Origin: Parachlorella kessleri
Taxonomy: Eukaryota > Chlorophyta > Trebouxiophyceae > Chlorellales > Chlorellaceae
DNA: 43,075 nucleotides
NCBI GenBank assembly: GCA_001598975.1
Contig: BBXU01001232.1
Coordinates: 1 to 43,075 of the forward strand
Direction of reading: 5' to 3'
The position numbers were made by a program, and so were the translations under genes. Position 1 is the first letter of the stretch. Each line of letters starts with the position of its first letter. Positions 24,585-35,144 of this stretch are shown piece after piece. A model generated the notes under the pieces. The model made no database searches. It was given only the letters and a program-made list of their open reading frames with translations, and was not told the DNA's origin.

Positions 24585-27500
24585 ATGTGCTTAGTTATAG
24601 CTTGGCATGTGATTGCAGATGTGAGTGGTAGACCTGGTGGACCACGGCCGGCTGCTCACCGTGGACACAAGCTCCTCTGCAGTGCAACCACCACTACCAG
24701 CTACAGCTCCTCTGCAGGCAAGGGAGCTTCTTCTTGGCTAGATATGCAATACGGCGCACCCTGCTCAGCGCAGCTGCAGAGCCGCCTGTAGTTGTGGTGC
24801 CACCTGGCCTTGCCACAGCAGCGCAGCTAGCATGCTAACCTTTGAGCAGTAGTGCAGCATTGTGGTCAGGCAAGTGCTGCAAATGTTTCCTGACTGTGCA
24901 GCATACGGGGACTCGCAAGGCCCCAGGGTCTGTATCCTGGGCGGCGGATTCGGGGGCCTGTACACAGCGGTGCGGCTGGAAAGCCTCATGTGGCCCAAGG
25001 GGAACAAGCCAAGGGTAGGTGGGCAAGACGGGCAAGGGTACTAGGTAGCTAGACGAGGCTACAATCAGGTGGCAGAGCAGTGGCGGGTGGGTGCAGCAGG
25101 AGAGCCGCCCTGCACTCTTTGGCATGTGTCTCTGTAAGTTGTTCAAGATGGCAGGTTGGCAGGGAGTGTGCTCCGTCCCATTAGCTGACCTGGGGCTGGA
25201 AAGGTGATATGCATCTGTGGTCGCCAAGTGCCAAAGCCAAGGGTATGTGCTCCGTTCAGTGCAATGCTTGTCCTAGGGATGTTGTGCTTCTTCTTGTGTC
25301 AGTGATCGGTCCATCTTGTGAGCCCTGCGCCTGTACAGGTGACACTTATAGACCAGAGCGATCGCTTTGTGTTCAAGCCGCTGCTGTACGAGCTCCTTAC
25401 GGGGGCAGCCACTGAGGATGAGGTGGCGCCCACATTTGCACGCCTGCTGGCGCCGTACCCGGTCACCTTCTTGCAGGTTCGGTAGTGTATCCATTCTGAG
25501 CCATTGTGCTCCTGTGTTGGGTGGTTGGGTGGCGCTCGTCTCTGTGGAAAGCTGCTGGATTGGTGCACTGTATGAGAGGATCTATAGGAGATTCGATCTG
25601 CGGCCTTTCCGCGCCCGAAGTGCTGCATGGGATGGGACTGAGTGCCAGAAGCTTGCCTTGCTATGCAGGGCAAGGTGGCCGCAGTTCAGCCAGACGTGAC
25701 AAAGCAGGTGCGGATGCCTGCGCTTGAAAACCTCAACTGAGAAGAGCAATCGCAGGGACAGTGCTTGGTTGCACGTATCCACCCATGAGGCCTAGGCGCA
25801 ACTGGCGCATATGCACTGGCACTGATGTGGAGCGAGCGTGTGGTGTGGGCGTCCCCTGCCAGTCACTGCTTGCATGAAAGTGGGCGCAGACCCCTGATGA
25901 CGTGGCTGCACGTGGGCGCTGATAGCCACAGCACAGCGGCCATGCATTCTTTCCCCGTGCCTGCGTGCCTAGCAGGACGGCACCAGTGAAGGCGGCGGGG
26001 CGGTCCTGCTGCAAAACGGCCTGAGCGTGCCTTATGACTGGCTGGTGCTGGCGCTGGGCTCGGAGACCAATACCTTTGGCGTGCCAGGGGTCAAGGAGCT
26101 GGCCCTGCCCTTCTCCACATACTCAGACGCCATGCGGGTGGGTGGGTGCAGCTGCTGGCCTGGTCCTGGCAGGCTCTTCTGCCGGCAGCAGCTACCTCGT
26201 TGCCTGCTTCCGGCTAGAACATACTGGAAGTGTGGGGTGCTTTTGCGGTTTTGGGTCGTGTAACCGGCTGACAGGCACGCGGTTGAGTTACCTCAGCGTA
26301 GAGTATCCCTCTGCATGCATTACGCGGTGGTCCATGATGTTGCCCGGGGAACCCAAGGGCGACATGTCTGTAAGTGCCTCCTTTGGTTGCAATGGCAGGT
26401 CATCGAGCGCCTAGAGGTGCTGGAAGCCAACGTGATGCACCCCGAGGTGGTTGTGGTTGGCGGCGGCTATGCTGGCGTGGAAGTTGCGGCGGTGATTGCT
26501 GAGCGGCTTGCAGGGAGGGCACGCATTAAGCTGCTCACGGCTGGTGAGTGGGTGGGGTTATGTGATGGGTGCCGGGCGCGTCGTCGCCTGTGAGCACTTT
26601 TATCTCATCTGGTAGGGGCGGGGTTTGGAGCGCGGTTGGATGTTGGCCTGCTTTGAGACTGTTGAGATGGCGTGCATGCATCTGAGGGTCTCCTACCTGA
26701 CCTTGCCAACACGTCGGCCCTGTAGCAAGGGTAAATGCATGTATCGTCCGGCTTTGAAGTGTTAAGGGTCATCGCGCAACGCCAGTGCTGAGCTCATAGC
26801 CTTCCGGGGAAGTGATGCCAGCCTTCGGCCCCTGTTGTCCCCTCCTGTGCGCAGGCCCGCAGATTCTGGAGACTTCCACCGAGGGCCAGAGGGAGGCGGC
26901 GCTGGCGGCCCTGCAGGACAAGGGCATCTCCATACTGACAGGGGCCAGCGTGGCGCAGCTTGTACGGGCGGGGGCGCACCCGCCGCTGGACGCTGATGCC
27001 GACCTGTCCAAGCGGGTGGTCTATGTGACTGACAGGCTGGGGCAGCAGGAGGTGAGCGGGGGTTACTGATGGAGGCGACTGCCGTGCTTGCGAGGGCATG
27101 CACATGGTACATGACTTCCAAGGGTATGGGGCTTGTTAGCACTGCCAAGGCGGCCGAGGGAGATTAGTTTAGTCTGGGTGAAAACGGAGGGTGTGTGCAA
27201 GTAGCCAGCTAAGGGGGGCCGGTCTAGCACCTCCCCAGCCACGTCGCTGTCCCTCGCTTGCGCCGTTGCGGCCAGCTGTGTTCCATGCATCTGTTTATGG
27301 AGGCCTGCAAGCTATGTTTCTAGTCTACCAACTGAGCATATTTGGCTTTCTGTGTCCGTTCTTCATCAACACCTGCACGCCTCCTGCATGCAGATCATAG
27401 AAGCGGATTTGGTGGTCTGGGCGGCTGGCTCCTCCCCCGTGCCCAAAGTGGAAGCAGGCAACCTGTCCATCCCCTTCCCTACCAACGCCCGCGGTGCCAC

Positions 27501-28965
27501 ACAGACGGATCCCACGCTGCGGGTGCTGGGCCATCCGCGCGTGTTTGCGCTGGGCGACGTGGCCATGTCGCGGAGCGGGGCCAGCGTGGGCGCCGGCGCT
27601 GGGGGAGACCTCACAGCGGGGCAGCAGCTGCCGGCCACTGCACAGGCAAGCTGGACGGGGTAGGAATAGTGTGGAGAGGGGGTGCAGGGTTGGGGGGTGG
27701 ATGATAGTTGCTGGAAGACAGCAGGAGATCTGCGGCACTGTGCACTGTACATACAGTGCGTGGACAGCACGGCAGCATTTGTTGAGGATGAGGGCAGGCC
27801 GAGGGAGGTTTGGGCCTGCATAATGGGCCTCTTTGCTGGTATGGGTTGCAATATAGCTGGGGCAGCCGGCTGCACTGTTGAGTCTGACAAGAGCTGGCTA
27901 GAGTGGGTTTGAGCCACGGCCTTGGCCCTTGTGTTGGTCCAGGTGGCCTTCCAGCAGGCTGACTACGTGGCCTGGAACCTCTGGTCCGCCATCAACAACA
28001 AGCCACTCCTCAACTTCAGGTACAAGGATGGGTCCCTGGGTGCAGCTGCAGATAATCAGCTCTCACGAGCAGGCACTGGTGCCATAGAAAGCATCAGAAA
28101 GTGCTGAGGGAGCAAAAGCTGTTGCAACATAAGCGTACTTTGCCTGCTCAAGAGTTGCAACCAGGGTTGTTATGGTACCTCGCTCCTTGGGCTGAGAAGG
28201 CTGGCCCCCTGGGAGTGTACGCGATGCCCCGCCGCATGTGTGTCCTCCCCCCCTGCGTGCAGCTACCAGCACCTGGGCGACATGATGTCCCTGGGCACCA
28301 CCAACGGGGCCGTGGCCCTGCCCTTCTCCGTGCCGCCGCCGCTGTCGTCGGCCGCGCAGACGGGCCCACTGGGGGAGCTGCTCAGGGTGGGTGTTTTTTG
28401 ATTGAGATATCCAGCTGCTAGCCAAGGATGGGTGGCTTTCTGCGTGCCAGACTGCTGCCCAGGTGTTGCTTGACTGAGGCAGCCGTTGAGGCTTGCTGGA
28501 TAAGCCAGAGAGCCACCACAGGATTGTAAGATTGCTAACGAGTAACGATAAGAAAAGCAGGGCCTGGCAGGTTGCTGCGTGCTGGCAGGCGGCTGGGTTG
28601 AGACGACCGGGTATTGTGCCTTACGGGTCGACAGGCAATCTCCCTTACCCAGTGCTGACATTATTGAGACCCTCCCCACATGGCGAGAATCCCATTCTCC
28701 ACTGCGGCCCTTCTGCAACTTGTTGCAGGCGGCGGGTGTGCGCATCACCCCCACCGGCCTGAATGATGGGGTGACTGTGGAGGGTCCCCTGGCGGCGGCC
28801 CTGAGGCGGGTGGCCTATCTGTATCGCCAGCCAACAGACGAGCAGCGGGTGAGGGTGGCAGCCTCGTGGGCACAGCAGGCGGCAAAGCAGGCAGCGGGCT
28901 TAGCGCAGCAGGTGCTGACTGGCGTGGCGCCGCGCGATGGCCGCACAGGCGGCAGCAACAGCTGA
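24585..28965 (+). CDS. NDC1: NDC1-type alternative NAD(P)H dehydrogenase (type II, FAD-dependent)
   Basis: NDC1 is a single-subunit FAD enzyme that passes electrons from NAD(P)H to prenylquinones. In plants it sits in plastoglobules and mitochondria and supports plastoquinone, vitamin K and tocopherol metabolism. Exons: about 24585-24717, 24902-25014, 25339-25476, 25669-25707, 25976-26137, 26399-26543, 26855-27051, 27394-27645, 27943-28019, 28263-28386, 28729-28965. Phases close to about 538 residues, near the Arabidopsis length. The FAD Rossmann motif VCILGGGFGGLYTA (about 54-67), the NAD(P)H motif VVVVGGGYAGVEVA (about 212-225), FALGDVA and PATAQVAFQQAD are all NDC1-like. The N-terminus (RPAAHRGHKLLCSATTTT region) looks like a transit peptide. 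The start is uncertain: ATG 24585 is in frame, but a spliced 5' exon ending before 24618 is possible. Two introns appear to be GC-AG, and one exon is only 39 bases. Confidence 0.92.
24718..24901 (+). other. Putative GC-AG intron near the NDC1 N-terminus
   Basis: The donor CTGCAG|GCAAGG joins to GTGCAG|CATACG in the right phase and leads from a transit-peptide-like stretch into the conserved FAD motif. The N-terminus is poorly conserved, so homology cannot confirm the junction. Confidence 0.45.
27646..27942 (+). other. GC-AG intron in NDC1
   Basis: The donor is CACAG|GCAAGC. The junction creates PATAQ/VAFQQAD, an uninterrupted stretch conserved in NDC1 proteins, so homology pins both splice sites to the base. 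Confidence 0.88.
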
Positions 28966-29499
28966 CGTGCCGGCGCTGGTGGGAACGCTGATGTGTAGTG
29001 CTCCCGCGCTCGTGGTGTGTCATGGGGAGCCATCCATTTTTCAAAGGCTCTCGCTCTGTCGTTTATTATGCGGGGGAGGTTAAGTAACTTTTGAACTACA
29101 TGAAATGATGCCGGGTCTGGTCGTTGGCGCCCAGTCTGCTTTGGTATGCGGTTTGTGCGGTGGAGATCTTAATGGACTGGTAGGAAGGTCAGGGGATATG
29201 TGGTAAGGAGCTGACAAGGCTGGATGCCCGCACTGTTTGATGCGTTTTTGAGACTGACCGTCATCGTTGAGAGATGCTTGCCATTTGTCAAGTAATGTAA
29301 TAGATTACTTGGGCTTCTGCTGTCCACACATTACCAGGAGGCACGATGCGACTGGCATGTGTTGGTGGCTACGTCTTATTGTGCTGCCGGCCCCCCTGTT
29401 GTTGTGTTGTTGGCCACACAGTAGTTACTGCTGGTTACTGCTGGCTCCCAGTTCCACAGTTATGGTGATATGACATGCCCAAGGCACGGCAACTCTCAA
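28966..29499. other. Convergent intergenic region, NDC1 3' UTR
   Basis: The interval lies between the NDC1 stop and the stop of the next minus-strand gene. A TGTAA at 29296-29300, about 330 bases past the NDC1 stop, is a candidate polyadenylation signal. I see no gene. Confidence 0.5.
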
Positions 29500-30543
29500 T
29501 CATACCTTTGAGCTGGACAGTAACTGCTGCACACTGCTCACATCGTCAAGGTCACTAGTGTACAAGAGCAGCTTCTTGCTTTGGGATTCCCAGCTGCCAG
29601 CCCCGCTGCCGCCAGATGCTGCAAGAGCAGCAAGGCTGCCTGGCTGCACCTTCCCCACCACGCTTCCTCCCACCACGCTGCTGCTGCTGCTGCTGTGGCT
29701 GCCGCCATGAGCCACTACACTGAGCCCAGCCACAGTCAGCAGCTGCTCAACCGCCGAGGCCGAGGCAACAAGCAGGAGACACTCCTTCTGTGGGATGTCC
29801 ACCCCAAGCCCGTAGTCCAGCTCCACTCGCCAGTTCTGGCCAAGCAGCTCCGCCCACACTGCCTGGGCAGCCACAGGGTCGTCAGCGGCGGCATCCAGGG
29901 CCGGCCTGCAGTGGCGAGTCAGGGTGGGCGTACCTTCAGCTGTGATACCCTCTGGCAGCAGAACTCCCGCATGAGGACCCCAACAAGTGTAGGTTCCGTG
30001 CGCTCTGCCAATGCCTAGGTTGAGCCCTACATCAGGACCTGCATTTGGCCAGCTCTGACGCTGGCAAGCTCACTTTACGCTTCATGCCGGGCGAGCGGCA
30101 GCATAAGCGCTTCACCACACCTCCCACCTAGTCCGGATCTTGGAGAAGAAAGGTGGCCCGTCCCGCCCAGCCCACAGCTGCTGTGCAAACGGGGCTGCTG
30201 AGGTGCTGCAGACAGCCGTGTTGAATACAACCCCTTGGAGGGCTGCCCTCAGTCTATCAGCAGCTGCTCCCCTGCCAGAAGTCTGGTTTGTGGGGTTGGC
30301 TATTAGAACCACAGTCTTTGGCTTGATGTTGTCTGTGAGCGAATCAAACTCCTCTTCTTCTTCATACCTGCAGCAGCAGGGCGTGAGTTGGTGGACGTGG
30401 GGCTTATCAAGGGCGGCGGCTCCTGCCCCACACCTGAAGGTGCCGTCTCGTTGCTGAAGGCACTGTTGCACATTGTGGGCTTTAAGCCGGCCGATTTTCT
30501 CACCAGAATTCGCTGGTACAGACAACTGAGGTGTGGGCTGCAT
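29500..30543 (-). CDS. Unrecognised protein, minus-strand multi-exon gene (start uncertain)
   Basis: I do not recognise the family. Two exons are supported: 30367-30128, which begins with a Glu run and contains KPKTVVLIANPTNQTSGRG, and 30004-29500, which contains WAELLGQNWRVELDYGLG, then a Ser/Gly/Val-rich stretch, and ends SSVQQLLSSSKV. They join in phase through a 123-base GT-AG intron and give about 247 residues plus an upstream exon. That upstream exon may start at ATG 30543 and end before GTGAGA near 30505, but its phase does not fit the next exon, so the N-terminus is open. There are no obvious membrane segments. It could be a plastid or nuclear protein; I assign no function. Confidence 0.5.
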
Positions 30544-30975
30544 GTCGCGGTGCTAAAAAAGGACAGTGCCGTCCTCTCCTCGACGCTGCAGTTTCCCTAT
30601 GTCTGAAGTTCGCTTTACAAATTAGGTACTGCTTAACATCGACAACACCAGAACTGACACGGCAGCCTGATCGCAGAGACATTCCTGAAGGACACGTGTG
30701 CAAACGCAGGCAATTCTCACTTGGACGTAGACAGAAACTACAGTTTAGGTTAGAAACGGAAAAAAAATGGTAAAAGGCATTCGTAATTGGGTGACACACA
30801 TGACTCACACACCAGGCGCCAGCACAGCACCCGTACTGACCCAGTCCGCAGAGGGAAAAAAAGAGAAGCAACAGCATGTATACGCTATGGGTGGCATTTA
30901 TTAATTCAAGTTATACATGCATGGGACGAGTACGTGGTCCACTTTGCAAACCTCCTCACAGATAGCTCAACCCAA

Positions 30976-30995
30976 CCCCCCCCCCCCCCCCCCCC
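30976..30995 (+). repeat. Homopolymer tract of 20 C
   Basis: Twenty consecutive C, followed by A and CCCC. Homopolymers of this length are prone to sequencing and replication slippage, so the exact length may be unreliable. Confidence 0.9.
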
Positions 30996-31155
30996 ACCCC
31001 TCTACCCCACCAACGTCAGATAACCACAGGAAATGCTCAAAACAGAAACACAGCCTCTCTCGACTCCCCAACTTAGAAAAGAGAACTGAAGAACCCGAAC
31101 CCGGAAAGAAAGAGCTCAAACTCAAAAAGAGAGAGGAAAGCCACCTTTTTCACAC

Positions 31156-31421
31156 TGACAGGCACAGAGACATACGGCGGGTACCGCATAAGGGCCCCCC
31201 CCCCTGCTGCCGTGAGATTACGTCCGGCTACAGTAACCCAAACGCTTAGAAGCTGTGCAGCAACTCCACACTTCCTATTTTCAAACCTTGACAGGCACAG
31301 AAACATGCGGCAGCAACCAGAAAGGACGTCCCCTGCAGCCGTGAGGGTACGTCCTGCTACAATGAACCCAAACACTGAAAAACTGTGCAGCAACTCCACA
31401 CTCCAGTGGACACAAACACTA
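31156..31421 (+). repeat. Tandem duplication of a unit of about 130-133 bases
   Basis: The unit starting TGACAGGCACAGA at 31156 starts again at 31289. Both carry CAACTCCACACT near their ends (31261 and 31391), giving a period of 130-133 with scattered substitutions and small indels, roughly 80 percent identity by eye. It lies just downstream of the stop at 31498 on the minus strand, probably in that gene's 3' UTR. Confidence 0.8.
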
Positions 31422-31497
31422 GCCCATCCCCCCGCCTGCCGACGTCCCCCTTGGTTGTCCCCCTTCCTCCCGCAAAGCCAACCAGCCCCTGCTGCTG

Positions 31498-34400
31498 CTA
31501 CGGCTCCCTGCCCTCCAGCACTTCCAGCAGCCTGATGTAGGCACATGCCACGTGGCCGGTCACGTCTATTCGCTGCAGGGGCCGGGTGAGCCCGTGGCCC
31601 AGGCCCCCCACTGCCACCTCGCCTCCCAGCTCCGCTGACTTGGCCTGCACCTCCTGCAAAGCGGGAGCCCACCATATACACACTTGAGCGGTGAGTGAGG
31701 GGCAGGCTCTCAGGTGTGCTGCCACCCTGCACTGGGCGTAGCCCTGATGCCAGCCTAGCACCAGGGCCTCCCTGTCCGCCCACGCCCAGGCTGCGAGACC
31801 ACGTGAGAGACGGCAGCATGCGCGCCACCTCGCTGGCAGCCCAGTTGCCCCGCTCAAGGACACCCAGGGGGGCAGGGTAGGGTCCGGTGGGGTACAGCAA
31901 CAGCATGCACAGAAGGTCTGAAAACACACAAAGGCCAGCAGCATCATGCTTAACAGTCTGCCCATGTCGAACCTCTGCCCCACCTGCAGGAAGTCGACAG
32001 CGGTACGGATGGCTGCGGCGTACCGCTGCTGCCGTGCTGCGGCTCCGGGGCCTTCTTCTAGCGCCAGCGCGTACGCATCCACCAGCCCCTCCAGCCCGCA
32101 CCCAACCTCCACAGTCGCCATCTTCTCGGGGAACTGCAACACACAGCGTACGAGCGGGGTGACCACAACGGGCGCAGCCTGGTGATCTCGACCGATTCAC
32201 ACACCTGGGTGGCTGTGTTAGTGCCCACAACTACACATGGACTACAGGCCTTCCATTGCACAAACAGCTCTGCCAGGCTAAGTAACACAGCAGCCTCCTT
32301 CCGCCGAAATCCCTGACATACTAAGTCCTGGAACTGACGGTCGCACCACCTTGCCACCGCGGCGCACTTTCGCAGCTGCACACCAAGCCCCCAGTCTAGT
32401 GGTGCGCCAGCCGCTGCATTACCCACGGCCACAGCTTCACCCACCCTCTTCACTGCCTCATACAGCTTCAATTTGTCCAGGATGGTGTCATGCAGGTGGT
32501 AGATGTAGGCCGACAGGTGGGAGGAGGCCTTGGGGTCGGTCGTGCTGCGCGCGAGGAGCGCCGCCACCTGGGTTTGCCAGTTGGCAAAAAACACAAGCTC
32601 TGTCCGGCCGATGCTGCCAGACCTGCAGTGAAAGCAGGGATGCATGGGCTTGATGTGGCAGCCAAAACGGCATGCCATGCCATATCAACGTACGTCACCC
32701 TGAGGGCAGGCAGGCAGGCACTGCTCCCTCCCCCGCAACTCTCCCACCCGTGGCGCGGGCCAGCACACACGCAAAAGCGTTGGGGCCCGACACACAGTGG
32801 GTTGCCTTCAGCCCGAGTCCTTACTCCGGCATGCGCATTTTGCCCACAAGCCAAAACCCTCGCAAACCGGCAGACCCGACCCCCCCGTCTCCGCCCCCGG
32901 CCCCCGGAGACACACACCACACACACATATATATCGTTCCCCGCTGCCCCGCTGGTGTGCCCGTGTGCTGGCTGACCTATAGATGCGCTCATACTGCGGC
33001 AGGGCCTTCTGCACGGACGTCAGGTACCGCTCGTGGCCCAGGTGCTGGTGGGCCGTCAGCAGCCCCAGCATGGCCTCGCCGCAGTACAGCTCATACCCAA
33101 AGTCGCCGAGGTCGCCAGACTGGAAGTAGATCTGCAAAGAGAAAAAAAACGTGCATGGCCTCAACAGCAGCAGCTGGGTAGTCTCATGCTTGATATACTG
33201 GTACTGCCTACTCCGGAAAACACGCGGCTGATGAGAGCTGCTGCTTAGGCGCCGGGCTAGGCCTTCTGATAGAATGCCCAATCAAGCAAATCCCTTTGGT
33301 CAAATGTCACGTGAGGCCCCGTTCCGCCGCACACCTTATATGTGCCGTCGGGCCGCTGCTGGTGCAGGATGCCGTCTGCCAGCTGCGTCATGAGCTGCCG
33401 GCTCTCCTCCGGCCGGGGGTGGTTCTGGAGGGAGGCCAGGGCTAGGATGAACATGGAGTTGTGGGCGATGGAGGACGGCTCGTTGATCTTCATGGGGTCG
33501 AGGTAGCTCCTGAAGGCGGGTAGGCAGGGAGAGATGCAAGTCAGATGGGGTCGAGCCTTGCACATGCGGGTGGATGGGCACAGAGGTATTGGCTAGAAGG
33601 TCACGGCTTTCTGCCTGCCAGACCTGCGAGAGTGGCTTTGTGCCTCAGTACTTGGAGTGCTATGTGCCAGCTACGGCCGGAAGCGCTGGCAGGTCCCGCC
33701 CAGTACAGGCGCGGCCTGCCCGTCAGGACAGCGATGCACCCCCCTCCCTGGCAGACCGCTGTGCCGCAGGCTGGTGGGCCGTGCACGCACGCTCCCTCTT
33801 CCATTCCACCCAGACCGTTTAGCGAGCCACCAGGCGCAGCTTGTGCGGGGAGCCGCTTCACTGGCAGCTCAGACTATTGGGCCTTGCCCAGCCAAGAAAA
33901 CAGCAGGAAGAAGCCAGCACCCACCACGGCTGCGAGTCAACCTCCCTCCCCGCTGCTGGCTGCTCCCCCTCCTCAGCTGCTCCATCCTCCCAGCCCTGCT
34001 CCTCTACTAGCGCTGCCTGAAAGTGGTCCAGGGTCCGCTGCATCACCTGCAGACCAGAGTCAGGCTAGCCTACCTTGTTCAGGTAGCAACCCCGCCCCAG
34101 CGAGCTTTGCCGGTAAGGGGCCCAGCTGCTATACAGAGCCACTGTGCAGACACACGGTGAGCACCGACGCCAGAGGAGCAGCAGGGAGACACTGAGCAGC
34201 AGGGAAACACTGCTGCAAGCGGCGTTTCAGTAAGGCTAAGCCGAACCCCAGCAACCCAGGAACCCAGCCAACATACCTCACAGAACTCAGTAGTGCTGAA
34301 GTGTGCTTGCAGCGTGCCCAAGTCCGCCGCAGTCCCTAGGTCACGCACTGCAAAGTGGGAACTGGGTTGGAGTGTGGGACATGAGGCTTTGTGAACTTGC

Positions 34401-34760
34401 ATCAGACACGCTCATAGCGAGCCTGAGTAACCACGCGGGTGGGTGCACTGCAGAAGCTGTGGGTGCTTAGAGCTGTAGCAAGCGCTGCAGGTCTCGTAAG
34501 CACGCAGCAAGTTGCACCAGCGAGAACAAAGTTGGTCAAAGGTCAGTAATGGCCAGCTCAAACACAAGGCAAAAGTTGGATCAACAGCTCTCCAGGGCAG
34601 AGCCGCCACCTGGACTAGGCTCCTTTAAGAACTCCTTCTTGTCGGGGATGTACTTGTAGCACAGCCTTCCCGTTTCGCTATCTATCATGCCATGGAACCA
34701 GCGTCGGTACCCATCCAGGCCCGAGAGCAGCTGCGGCTTGAGGCTTTGCAGCTCCGTCAT
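31498..34760 (-). CDS. Conserved 385-residue protein, probable alpha/alpha-toroid fold, function unknown
   Basis: Eight exons (34760-34610, 34347-34277, 34046-33925, 33509-33335, 33131-32977, 32622-32445, 32133-31984, 31653-31498) join in exact phase to 385 residues. Features include GYRRWFHGMIDSETGRL near the N-terminus, NEPSSIAHNSM in the middle, then ADGILHQQRPDGTYKIYF, YELYCGEAMLGLL, ELVFFANWQTQ, GCGLEGLVDAY and RIDVTGHVACAYI at the end. The spacing of helix pairs with short Gly/Asp-rich turns resembles six-hairpin (alpha/alpha)6 proteins. From memory, bacterial proteins of unknown role carry very similar motifs. No signal peptide or membrane segment is visible. Acidic and aromatic residues in the conserved loops suggest carbohydrate or cofactor binding, but that is speculation. 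The gene is head-to-head with the FAXC-like gene, 384 bases apart. Confidence 0.8.
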
Positions 34761-35144
34761 GGTCGACTATTGTTAGCACATACTCGCTGCTGCTACAGAT
34801 CAGTTGAGTGCTTGGCCTGGCTGGAGTTCGCGTTATCCCTGTCAAGGTCGCGAAGCCGCGCGGAAGGTGCCATCATACAACGATCATGGGGCCCCATGGG
34901 GGTGTGCTCGGAAAATATACTGCACTGCAATCTAGCACCGAGACAAGCAGTTCACATATGCGCACGAATGGTTGATGACCGGGGTGGGATTCACGACACA
35001 GTGAAAGAGGTCGTGTGGCAGGTGCACCACTTAGAGACCGGCCTAGAACGCAGTCAATTCGCAGTGATAGAGCCAGAGATCAAAGAGTACTCACTGTCCC
35101 AGGCTCCAAGCTACCTGCTCCCGCTGCGTCAAGCAAGGGATTGG
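34761..35144. promoter_or_regulatory. Divergent promoter region, toroid-like gene / FAXC-like gene
   Basis: The 384 bases lie between opposing start codons (34760 minus, 35145 plus). An open frame on the plus strand continues through it, but its amino acid content is not convincing and it has no family similarity. No named promoter element is clear. Confidence 0.5.

Larger units (their letters stand above)
30544..31497. other. Non-coding region with poly(C) tract and tandem duplication
   Basis: The interval lies between two minus-strand genes. It should hold the 3' UTR of the 31498-34760 gene and the promoter of the 29500-30543 gene. It contains a run of 20 C at 30976-30995, a run of 10 C at about 31195-31204 and a two-unit tandem duplication. 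The open frames here are compositional. Confidence 0.6.

Noticed and set aside
30787..31023. Plus-strand frame with a poly-Pro end
   Set aside because: It is created by the poly(C) tract and has no splice support or similarity.
31689..31983. Possible extra coding exon between 31653 and 31984 on the minus strand
   Set aside because: Open frames exist, but joining 31984 directly to 31653 keeps phase and preserves the family-like sequence order.
34692..35144. N-terminal extension of the FAXC-like frame upstream of 35145
   Set aside because: The frame is open, but its composition changes and the region overlaps the start of the divergent minus-strand gene; ATG 35145 is followed at once by a membrane anchor.
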